In this document: piece after piece, positions 57,478-64,000 of the stretch | How positions within the stretch are numbered: position 1 is the stretch's first letter | Layout: each line of letters begins with the position of its first letter | NCBI RefSeq assembly: GCF_004016515.1 | Contig: NZ_SACT01000001.1 | Span: 558,001-622,000 of the forward strand | Reading direction: 5' to 3' | DNA from: Rubrivivax albus | GTDB taxonomy: Bacteria; Pseudomonadota; Gammaproteobacteria; Burkholderiales; Burkholderiaceae_C | DNA: 64,000 nt | The notes under the pieces: model-generated | The model's database searches: none | The model's input: only the letters and a program-made list of their open reading frames with translations | What the model was told of the DNA's origin: nothing | Position numbers and translations under genes: made by a program

Positions 57478-57483
57478 TATAAT
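57478..57483 (+). promoter_or_regulatory. Possible -10 box for the cytochrome c4 gene
   Basis: TATAAT, an exact consensus hexamer, lies 57 bp before the cytochrome start. No good -35 is seen at normal spacing. On the other strand TATACT at 57462-57467 could serve moxR. Both are weak suggestions. Confidence 0.35.
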
Positions 57484-57539
57484 CGGCGGTTGCCCCGCAC
57501 CTGGCGGGGATCCGATTCCTTTCGCAAACCCTGGCACCG

Positions 57540-58196
57540 ATGATCAAGACGCTCTCGACCACCGTGCTCGCGCTGACCCTGGTCGCCGGCACCACCCTGG
57601 CCCACGCCCAAGGCGGCAATGCCGACGCCGGCGAGAAGAAGGCCGCGCAGTGCATCGGCTGCCACGGCATCCCGGGCTACCAGTCCAGCTTCCCGGAAAT
57701 CCACAAGGTGCCGATGATCGCGGGCCAGAACGCCGCCTTCATCGTCGCGTCGCTCAACGCCTACAAGAAGGGCGACCGCAAGCACCCCACGATGCGCGGC
57801 ATCGCGGGCTCGCTGAGCGACCAGGACATGGCCGACCTCGGCGCCTTCTACGAGCGTCAGGGGGCGGAGGCCTCCGTCAAGTCGGTGGCCGCGCGCGAGC
57901 CGTCGGCCGAGGTGGCGGCGCTGCTGACCAAGGGCGGCTGCGCCTCCTGCCACGGCGCCGACTACAACAAGCCCATCGACCCCAGCTACCCGAAGATCGC
58001 CGGCCAGCACGCCGACTACCTCTACGTGGCGCTGAAGTCCTATCAGACCGAGGGCAACCCGCAGGTCGGCCGCAACAACGCGATCATGGCCGGCATCGCC
58101 AAGCAGTTCACGCACGCCGAACTCAAGGCGCTGGCCCGTTACCTTGGCAGCCAGCCCGGCAGTCTGGCCACGGTGTCGCAGAGCCGCTGGCGCTGA
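57540..58196 (+). CDS. Diheme cytochrome c, c4-like
   Basis: A 218-residue periplasmic cytochrome. A signal peptide ends AHAQ near residue 23. The two heme sites are CIGCH (C38, C41) and CASCH (C134, C137), each in a similar half: the tandem-domain structure of cytochrome c4. Methionine ligands are likely in HPTMRGIA and NAIMAGIA. It passes electrons between the bc1 complex and terminal oxidases. A strong hairpin follows the gene. Confidence 0.92.
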   Translation: MIKTLSTTVLALTLVAGTTLAHAQGGNADAGEKKAAQCIGCHGIPGYQSSFPEIHKVPMIAGQNAAFIVASLNAYKKGDRKHPTMRGIAGSLSDQDMADLGAFYERQGAEASVKSVAAREPSAEVAALLTKGGCASCHGADYNKPIDPSYPKIAGQHADYLYVALKSYQTEGNPQVGRNNAIMAGIAKQFTHAELKALARYLGSQPGSLATVSQSRWR

Positions 58197-58220
58197 GTCG
58201 AGGCCCGGCTCGACCCGACC

Positions 58221-58242
58221 AAGGCCGCCTCCGGGCGGCCTT
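58221..58242 (+). terminator. Rho-independent terminator after cytochrome c4
   Basis: AAGGCCGCC and GGCGGCCTT form a perfect 9-bp stem with a TCCG loop, 24 bp after the stop codon, followed by GTGCTTTC. The stem ends in AA/TT, so it includes a short U-run. Confidence 0.75.
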
Positions 58243-58319
58243 GTGCTTTCTGGCGCGTCCGCCAAGGGGGGGTCCTTCAGCCGGCGGCCTGCACGCCGAT
58301 ATCTCCATCGAGCCACGCC

Positions 58320-59546
58320 ATGCTGAAGAAGATCACCGTCGACCAAGTCCGCATCGGCATGCACATCCACAAGCTGGAAGGCGCGTGGTTGAGCCATCCG
58401 TTCTGGAAGACGCGATTCGTGCTCGACGATCCGGCGGACCTGCAGCGCCTGCGCGACAGTGGTGTGCCGGCCGTGTGGATCGACGATGCGCTCGGCCTCG
58501 ACGTGGCCACGCCGGAGCCCGACGCGTCGCCGCCGACCGCTGCGACACGGTCCGTCTCCGCCCTGCCGGCATCGCTGCCGGACCCGAAGACCCTGCGGGA
58601 CGAACTCGAGCAGGCTGCCGCCATCTGCAAGAAGAGCCGCGTGGCCGTGATGCAGATGTTCGCCGAAGCCCGCCTGGGCAAGGCGGTGGACACCGAACAG
58701 TGCTTGCCGCTGGTGGACGAGATCGCCGACTCCGTCTTTCGCAACCCCGGCGCGCTGGTGAGCTTGGCGCGGCTGAAGACGGCCGACGACTACAGCTACA
58801 TGCACTCGCTGGCCGTGTGCGCGTTGATGGTGTCGCTGGCGCGCGCGCTGGGCCAGGACGCCGCCGCTTGCCGCGAGGCGGGCCTCGCCGGCCTGCTGCA
58901 CGACCTCGGCAAGGCGGTGATGCCGCCGGAAGTGCTGAACAAGCCCGGCCGGCTCACCGAAGCTGAATACGCCATCATGAAGACGCACCCGGTGCGTGGC
59001 CACGAGATGCTGACCGAGGCGCGTGGTGCGCCAGAGGCGGCGCTGGAAGTCTGCCTCCATCACCACGAGCGTCCGGATGGCCGCGGCTATCCCCATGGCC
59101 TGTCTGGCGAACGGCTGACCCTGCTGGCCCGCATGGGGGCGGTCTGCGACGTCTACGACGCCATCACCTCGAACCGGCCCTACAAGACCGGCTGGGACCC
59201 GGCCGAATCGATCGCCCTCATGGCGTCGTGGAAGGGGCAATTCGATCCCGCCGTGTTCAAGGCGTTCGTGCGCAGCCTGGGCATCTACCCCACGGGGTCC
59301 CTGGTGCGCCTGGCGTCGGGCAAGCTCGCGGTGGTGCTGGAGCAGAACGAGCACGATCTGACGTCGCCGGTCGTCAAGGTGTTCTTCTCGGTGACCTCCA
59401 ACATGGGCGTGTCGCCACGCCGGCTCGACCTGGCCCATCCCGGCTGCAATGACCGCATCGTCGGCCGGGAGGACCCGGCGAAGTGGGGGTTCAGGCAGAT
59501 CGACGAGCTCTGGGTCGAAGGCGACGTGCTGCGGCGTTCACGCTGA
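58320..59546 (+). CDS. HD-GYP c-di-GMP phosphodiesterase with DUF3391
   Basis: A 408-residue protein. The N-terminal 120 residues (MLKKITVDQVRIGMHIHKLEG) match the DUF3391 domain. The HD-GYP domain has LLHDLGKAVMP near residue 193 and HHHERPDGRGYPHGL near 247-256, with the GYP motif intact. It degrades c-di-GMP to GMP. It is the third c-di-GMP gene in the window, beside the GGDEF-EAL and GGDEF proteins. It overlaps the end of the convergent cueR by 9 bp. Confidence 0.93.
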   Translation: MLKKITVDQVRIGMHIHKLEGAWLSHPFWKTRFVLDDPADLQRLRDSGVPAVWIDDALGLDVATPEPDASPPTAATRSVSALPASLPDPKTLRDELEQAAAICKKSRVAVMQMFAEARLGKAVDTEQCLPLVDEIADSVFRNPGALVSLARLKTADDYSYMHSLAVCALMVSLARALGQDAAACREAGLAGLLHDLGKAVMPPEVLNKPGRLTEAEYAIMKTHPVRGHEMLTEARGAPEAALEVCLHHHERPDGRGYPHGLSGERLTLLARMGAVCDVYDAITSNRPYKTGWDPAESIALMASWKGQFDPAVFKAFVRSLGIYPTGSLVRLASGKLAVVLEQNEHDLTSPVVKVFFSVTSNMGVSPRRLDLAHPGCNDRIVGREDPAKWGFRQIDELWVEGDVLRRSR

Positions 59547-59948
59547 CGGGGGTTGCCCGCCCGCCAGGTCGTCGAGGATCGGGCAGTCCGGCCGGTCGTC
59601 GCCGTGGCAGCACTGCACCAGTTGCTGCAGGCTGCGTCGCATGGCCTGCATTCGCGCGATGCGTTCGTCGAGGTCCGCCACGTGGCGCTGTGCCAGCGCC
59701 CGCACCTCGGCGCTGGCTCGCGCCGGATCGGCCCACAGGCCCAGCAGCTGCGCGATCTCGTCGAGCGAGAAGCCAAGGTCGCGTGCGCGGCGGATGAAGC
59801 GCAGCGTGTGCAGCGTGCGTTCGTCGTAGCGGCGGTAGCCGGCGTCGCTGCGCGCCACTGCCGGCAGCAGGCCAAGGCTTTCGTAGTGGCGGATCATCTT
59901 CGGCGTCACGCCGGTGGCCTGCGCGGCCTGGCCGATGTTCATGCTCAT
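59538..59948 (-). CDS. cueR: Copper-responsive MerR-family regulator CueR
   Basis: A 136-residue regulator, start ATG 59948 overlapping the copA stop by ATGA. The winged HTH is NIGQAAQATGVTPKMIRHYESLGLL. The C-terminal metal loop has C114 and C122 with seven residues between, the CueR copper(I) spacing, in CCHGDDRPDC. It activates copA and copZ by twisting DNA between unusually long-spaced -35 and -10 boxes. Being cotranscribed after copA it would be under its own control. Confidence 0.93.
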   Translation of the reverse strand: MSMNIGQAAQATGVTPKMIRHYESLGLLPAVARSDAGYRRYDERTLHTLRFIRRARDLGFSLDEIAQLLGLWADPARASAEVRALAQRHVADLDERIARMQAMRRSLQQLVQCCHGDDRPDCPILDDLAGGQPPSA

Positions 59949-62317
59949 GACGGCCTCCAACGCGACAGCAGCAGGGCATTGGCCAGCACGCTGACGCTGG
60001 ACAGCGCCATCGCCGCGCCGGCCACCATCGGGCTCAGGTAACCCAGTGCGGCCAGCGGGATGCCCACCACGTTGTAGGCGAAGGCCCAGAACAGGTTCTG
60101 GTGGATCTTGCGCACGATGGCTTGCGAGAGCTGCAGTGCCTCCACCACCAGTGCCGGGTCGCCGCGCATCAGCGTCAGGCCGGCGGTGGCCATGGCGACG
60201 TCGGTGCCGGTGGCCATGGCCAGGCCGACGTCGGCGGCGGCCAGCGCCGGGGCGTCGTTGATGCCGTCGCCGACCATGGCCACGCGACCGCCCATGCCGT
60301 CACGGGCATCGGCCTTCAGCGCCGCGACGACCGCGGCCTTGTCCGCCGGCAGCACCTCGGCACGCACCTCGTCGATGCCCAGGCGCCGCGCCACGGCTTC
60401 GGCCGCCGCGCGGTGGTCGCCGCTGACGAGCACCGTGCGCAGGCCGGCGGTGTGCAGGCGCCGGATCGTGTCGGCCGCACTGGCGCGCGGTTCGTCGCCG
60501 AAGGCCAGCCAGCCGCGGGCGGCCCAGGTTTCACCTTGCCGTTCCAGCAGCCAGGAGACGCTGCGGCCCTCGGCCTGCACGGCCGCAGCGGCCGTGGTGT
60601 CCACGCCCAGCTCGTCGGCCCAGCGCGTGCTGGCGATGCGCAGTGCGCGGCCGTCGACTTCGCCTTCGAGGCCGCGCCCGGCCTCGGCGCGCAGGCCCTT
60701 CGCTGCCGGCACGGCCAGCGCCTGGTCCTGCGCCGCCTGCATCACGGCGCGTGCCAGCGGGTGTTCGCTGCCGGCCTGCAGGGCCGCGGCGTCGGCCAGC
60801 AGGGCGCGGTCGTCGCTGTCCAGGGCCTGCGCCGCCACCAGCTGCGGCCGACCCTCGGTCAGCGTGCCCGTCTTGTCGAAGGCCACCACGCGCACCTGGC
60901 GCATCAGCTCCAGGGCCTGCGGGTCGCGCACGAGCACGCCTCGGCGGGCGGCCAGGCCGGTGCCCACCATCATCGCCGCCGGTGTGGCCAGGCCCAACGC
61001 GCAGGGGCAGGCGATGACGAGCACGGCCACGGCGTTGACGACCGCTGTCTCCAGCCCGGCGCCGGCCAGCCACCAGCCCAGCCCAGCCAGCACAGCGACG
61101 ACCACGACGGCCGGCACGAAGACCTCGGCGACGCGGTCCACCGTCTGCTGGATCGGCGCCTTGGCGGCCTGGGCGGTTTCCACCAGGCGCACGATGCGGG
61201 CCAGCTGGGTCTCGGCGCCGACGGCGGTGGTGCGCACGACGATCAGCCCTTCGCCGTTGAGCGCGCCGCCGGCCACCGTGTTGCCCGGCTCGCGTGCCAC
61301 GGGCAGGCTCTCGCCGGTGAGCATGGATTCGTCCAGGTGCGTTCGGCCTTCGACCAGCGTGCCATCAGCCGGCAGGCGTTCGCCCGGGCGCACCACCACC
61401 TCGTCGCCGATGCGCAGTTCAGCCAGCCGCACGCGGCGTTCGCCGGCCGGGCTACGCACGGTGGCGGTGTCGGGCCGCAGTTCGCGCAGCGCATCCAGCG
61501 CCTGCAGGGTGCGCCGCTTGGCACGCGACTCCAGCCACTTGCCCAGGCGCACCAGCACGATCACCACTGCGGCGCTCTCGAAGTACAGGTGGGGCATGCC
61601 GTCGGGGCTCGCGCGCGCCCACAGCCACAGGCTCAGGCCGTAGGCGGCGCTGGTGCCCAGGGCCACCAGCAGGTCCATGTTGCCGCTGCCGGCGCGCAGC
61701 GCCTTCCAGCCGGCGCGGTAGAAGCGCGCGCCGAGCACGAACTGCACCGGCGTGGCCAGCAGCCATTGCCACAGCGCGGGCAGCATCCAGTGGCGGCCGA
61801 ACAGGTCGCCCACCATCGGCAGCACCAGCGGCAGTGCCAGCAGGGCGCCGGCGGCGACGAGCCAGCCTTCACTATGCGCGCGCGGCGGTGCCTCGCCGTC
61901 GGTCGACGGCACGTGGGCCGGGTAGCCGGCGCGGTCCAGTGCCGCGACCAGCGTGTCGGCGGGCGTGCCGGCCAGTGCCCGCACCTCTGCCGTGCCGGCG
62001 GCCAGGTTCACGGCGGCGGCGAGCACGCCCGGCACCTTCTTCAACGCGCGTTCGACACGGCCGACGCAGCTGGCGCAGGTCATGCCCTCGACCTGCAGCT
62101 TGATCCGCTGTTCGGGCACGTCGTAGCCAGCCTGCACGATGGCGGCGCCCAGTGTGGACGGGTCCAGGGGCGCGGCCGACTCCACGGTGGCCTGCTCCGT
62201 GGCCAGGTTGACGCGCGCGCCGGTCACGCCCGGCACCTTCTTCAGGGCCCTCTCGACCCGCGCGACGCAGGAGGCGCAGGTCATGCCGGCCACGGGCAGG
62301 GTCAGGGTCTGGTTCAT
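59945..62317 (-). CDS. copA: Copper-exporting P1B-type ATPase CopA
   Basis: A 790-residue copper pump from ATG 62317; a longer frame runs into the divergent copZ and is rejected. There are two N-terminal HMA domains with CxxC pairs at C14/C17 and C81/C84 (both GMTCASC). The membrane CPC copper site is in VIACPCALGLATP near 435, the phosphorylation motif DKTGTLTEG near 480, and the ATP hinge GDGINDAPAL near 690. It moves Cu(I) from cytoplasm to periplasm. It shares a divergent promoter region with copZ. Confidence 0.96.
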   Translation of the reverse strand: MNQTLTLPVAGMTCASCVARVERALKKVPGVTGARVNLATEQATVESAAPLDPSTLGAAIVQAGYDVPEQRIKLQVEGMTCASCVGRVERALKKVPGVLAAAVNLAAGTAEVRALAGTPADTLVAALDRAGYPAHVPSTDGEAPPRAHSEGWLVAAGALLALPLVLPMVGDLFGRHWMLPALWQWLLATPVQFVLGARFYRAGWKALRAGSGNMDLLVALGTSAAYGLSLWLWARASPDGMPHLYFESAAVVIVLVRLGKWLESRAKRRTLQALDALRELRPDTATVRSPAGERRVRLAELRIGDEVVVRPGERLPADGTLVEGRTHLDESMLTGESLPVAREPGNTVAGGALNGEGLIVVRTTAVGAETQLARIVRLVETAQAAKAPIQQTVDRVAEVFVPAVVVVAVLAGLGWWLAGAGLETAVVNAVAVLVIACPCALGLATPAAMMVGTGLAARRGVLVRDPQALELMRQVRVVAFDKTGTLTEGRPQLVAAQALDSDDRALLADAAALQAGSEHPLARAVMQAAQDQALAVPAAKGLRAEAGRGLEGEVDGRALRIASTRWADELGVDTTAAAAVQAEGRSVSWLLERQGETWAARGWLAFGDEPRASAADTIRRLHTAGLRTVLVSGDHRAAAEAVARRLGIDEVRAEVLPADKAAVVAALKADARDGMGGRVAMVGDGINDAPALAAADVGLAMATGTDVAMATAGLTLMRGDPALVVEALQLSQAIVRKIHQNLFWAFAYNVVGIPLAALGYLSPMVAGAAMALSSVSVLANALLLSRWRPS

Positions 62318-62330
62318 GGGCTGAAGCATC

Positions 62331-62350
62331 GACCTTGACATCATGTCAGA
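62331..62350. promoter_or_regulatory. CueR-like box 1, copA side
   Basis: GACCTTGACATCATGTCAGA with the dyad TGACA-TCA-TGTCA. On the minus strand TTGACT and GATGCT flank it with a 19-bp spacer, the long spacing MerR activators use, in front of copA. Confidence 0.7.
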
Positions 62351-62360
62351 GTCAAGCCTT

Positions 62361-62380
62361 GACCTTGCCACGATGGCAAG
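62361..62380. promoter_or_regulatory. CueR-like box 2, copZ side
   Basis: GACCTTGCCACGATGGCAAG, exactly 30 bp from box 1 and the same way round, with perfect arms CTTGCCA and TGGCAAG. TTGACC at 62359 and CAGACT at 62384 are 19 bp apart on the plus strand, in front of copZ. Confidence 0.75.
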
Positions 62381-62419
62381 CTTCAGACTGGCTCCACTTC
62401 TCCAACCGACGAGCGACCC

Positions 62420-62611
62420 ATGATCGAACTGACCCTGCCCGACATGACCTGTGGCCACTGCGTCAAGGCCGTCACCCAGACCGTGCAAAGGCTCGACGCT
62501 GCGGCCATCGTGGAGGTGGACCTTCCGACGCACCAGGTGAAGATCGGCACCACGCAACCCGCCGAGGCGGTGAAGGCGGCGCTGGCCGAGGAGGGTTACC
62601 CGGCGGCGTGA
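62420..62611 (+). CDS. copZ: Copper chaperone CopZ-like HMA protein
   Basis: A 63-residue single HMA domain protein (MIELTLPDMTCGHCVKAVTQ) with the CxxC copper site C11/C14. It carries Cu(I) to CopA in the cytoplasm. It is divergent from copA, with its own CueR-like box. Length fits the family. Confidence 0.93.
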   Translation: MIELTLPDMTCGHCVKAVTQTVQRLDAAAIVEVDLPTHQVKIGTTQPAEAVKAALAEEGYPAA

Positions 62612-62763
62612 GGCTGCGGCCCGCGATGACTGCGCCGGCCGCCTCGCGCCCGCCGGCCGGCCGCAAGGGCCGAGGATTCCCCCGGGGCGACGCCGGCACG
62701 GCGCTTGCCTACACTCCCGCGCACCGATCCATCGTGCGCCGAAACGGCGCGGGAGACCACCGA

Positions 62764-64000
62764 ATGCGTTTGCACCTTGCCGCGGCCGCCCTGGCCGCGA
62801 TGACCCTGGCCGCCAGCGGCGCCACGGCCCAGACCCTGCGCTGGGCCAGCCAGGGCGACCCCCAGACCATGGACCCGCACTCGCAGAACGAGTCCATGAC
62901 CAACATGATGAACGGCCAGGTCTACGAGCGGCTCACGCGCCGCGACCGGCAACTCAACATCGTGCCCAGCCTGGCCACCAGCTGGGAGCAGACCGGCCCG
63001 CTGACCTGGCGCTTCAAGCTGCGCCCGGGCGTGAAGTTCCACGACGGCTCCGACTTCGCCGCCGACGACGTGGTGTTCTCCATCAACCGCGCCAAGGAAC
63101 TGACCTCGCAGGTCAACGTCTATGCCAACGCGGTGGGCACGCCGGTGGCCATCGACCCGATGACAGTGGAGTTCCGCCTCGACAAGGTCAACCCCATCTT
63201 CCTGCAGCACCTGGACTCGCTGTGGATGCTGGACAAGCAGTGGGCCGAGAAGCACAAGGTCACCAAGCCGCTGGACTTCAAGAACAAGGAGGAGTCCCAC
63301 GCCAGCTTCAACACCAACGGCACCGGGCCGTACATGCTGGTCAGCCGCGCACCGGGCATCAAGACGGTCTACAAGCGCAACCCGAACTGGTGGGACAAGC
63401 ACAGCGGCAACGTGCAGGAGATCGTCTACACGCAGATCTCCAACGACGCCACGCGGCTGGCGGCGCTGGTCTCCGGCGAGATCGACTTCGTGCTCGACCC
63501 GGCCCCGCGTGACGTGCCGCGCCTGCGCAACACGGGCGGCGTGAAGATCATCGACGGCCCGGAGAACCGCATCGTCTTCATCGGCATGGACCAGCACCGC
63601 GACGAACTGCTCTACAGCAGCGTCAAGGGCAAGAACCCGTTCAAGGACGTGCGCGTGCGCAAGGCGCTGTACCACGCCATCGACATCGAGACGATGAAGA
63701 CCAAGTTGATGAACGGGCAGAGCTTCCCCACCGGCGGCATCACGCCGTCGTCGCTGGCCAGCTACAACGACCCGCAGGTCGAGTCGCGCCTGCCGTTCGA
63801 CCTGGCCAAGGCCAAGGCGCTGATGGCCGAGGCCGGCTACGGCGACGGCTTCGAGGTGACGCTGGATTGCCCGAACAACCGCTACATCAACGACGAGGAG
63901 ATCTGCATCACGCTGGCGGCGATGTGGGCCAAGGTCGGCGTCAAGGTCAAGGTGGTGGCAATGCCGCGCGCCACCTACTTCCCCAAGCTGGAGAAGCACG
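62764..64000 (+). CDS. ABC transporter substrate-binding protein, family 5 (peptide/nickel type), cut by window end
   Basis: An open frame from ATG 62764 that runs off the window, at least 412 residues. A signal peptide (MRLHLAAAALAAMTLAASGATAQ) is followed by TLRWASQGDPQTMDPHSQNE, the usual start of DppA/OppA-type proteins. Later RPGVKFHDGSDFAADDVVFS and NGTGPYM are the family signature region. It binds peptides or similar solutes in the periplasm for import. The permease and ATPase genes should follow beyond the window. Confidence 0.93.
   Translation, partial: MRLHLAAAALAAMTLAASGATAQTLRWASQGDPQTMDPHSQNESMTNMMNGQVYERLTRRDRQLNIVPSLATSWEQTGPLTWRFKLRPGVKFHDGSDFAADDVVFSINRAKELTSQVNVYANAVGTPVAIDPMTVEFRLDKVNPIFLQHLDSLWMLDKQWAEKHKVTKPLDFKNKEESHASFNTNGTGPYMLVSRAPGIKTVYKRNPNWWDKHSGNVQEIVYTQISNDATRLAALVSGEIDFVLDPAPRDVPRLRNTGGVKIIDGPENRIVFIGMDQHRDELLYSSVKGKNPFKDVRVRKALYHAIDIETMKTKLMNGQSFPTGGITPSSLASYNDPQVESRLPFDLAKAKALMAEAGYGDGFEVTLDCPNNRYINDEEICITLAAMWAKVGVKVKVVAMPRATYFPKLEKH

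Overview
The window reads as chromosomal DNA of a very GC-rich betaproteobacterium, most likely a Burkholderiales member of the Rubrivivax/Leptothrix/Ideonella type. The reasons are strongly GC-biased third codon positions, a TctC/Bug-type tripartite carboxylate transporter, a PEP-CTERM surface protein, a tripartite c-di-GMP toolkit and a two-HMA CopA with CueR. No organism-specific marker was checked, so this is inference from gene content.

Layout. (1) 1-8555: a sugar or sugar-acid operon on the minus strand: dehydratase, HpcH/HpaI aldolase, a complete ABC importer and a Gfo/Idh/MocA dehydrogenase cut by the window edge. It is divergent from a LacI regulator, and a GntR/LacI-type operator overlaps the first start codon. 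(2) 8556-16773: a GGDEF-EAL protein, a PEP-CTERM protein, a 1206-residue BTAD/ATPase regulator and a LOG-family protein. (3) 16794-32981: an organosulfonate catabolic island. A GntR/UTRA regulator with two matching operators faces suyA-suyB, a small membrane protein, a TRAP importer and hpsN-hpsO-hpsP. Next come a LysR/tartrate-dehydrogenase pair, a TctCAB-type importer, slcC and comC. Together they can import 2,3-dihydroxypropane-1-sulfonate (DHPS) and 3-sulfolactate, interconvert the stereoisomers, oxidise DHPS to (R)-sulfolactate and split it into pyruvate and sulfite. No sulfite exporter or oxidase is visible.

(4) 33046-38334: a small Cys-rich protein, a ThiF/MoeB-like E1 enzyme, a CtpA protease, and a divergent ferric-iron ABC pair with a Fur-like box between them. 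(5) 38361-45350: a defence island ending at tRNA-Arg(CCT). It is a minus-strand array of antitoxin, toxin, nuclease-methylase fusion (hsdM), hsdS, a HEPN-like protein and an Mrr nuclease. A 1045-bp IS1595-family element with an exact 8-bp target duplication splits hsdM. Removing the element and one duplicate restores an uninterrupted 713-codon frame.

(6) 45392-64000: tamB-tamA, a VWA protein, a diguanylate cyclase, an S9 peptidase, a GNAT enzyme, MoxR, cytochrome c4, an HD-GYP phosphodiesterase, the copper module cueR-copA with divergent copZ and two tandem CueR-like boxes, and the start of a family-5 ABC substrate-binding protein. All functional calls come from reading the translated sequences; no database search was run.
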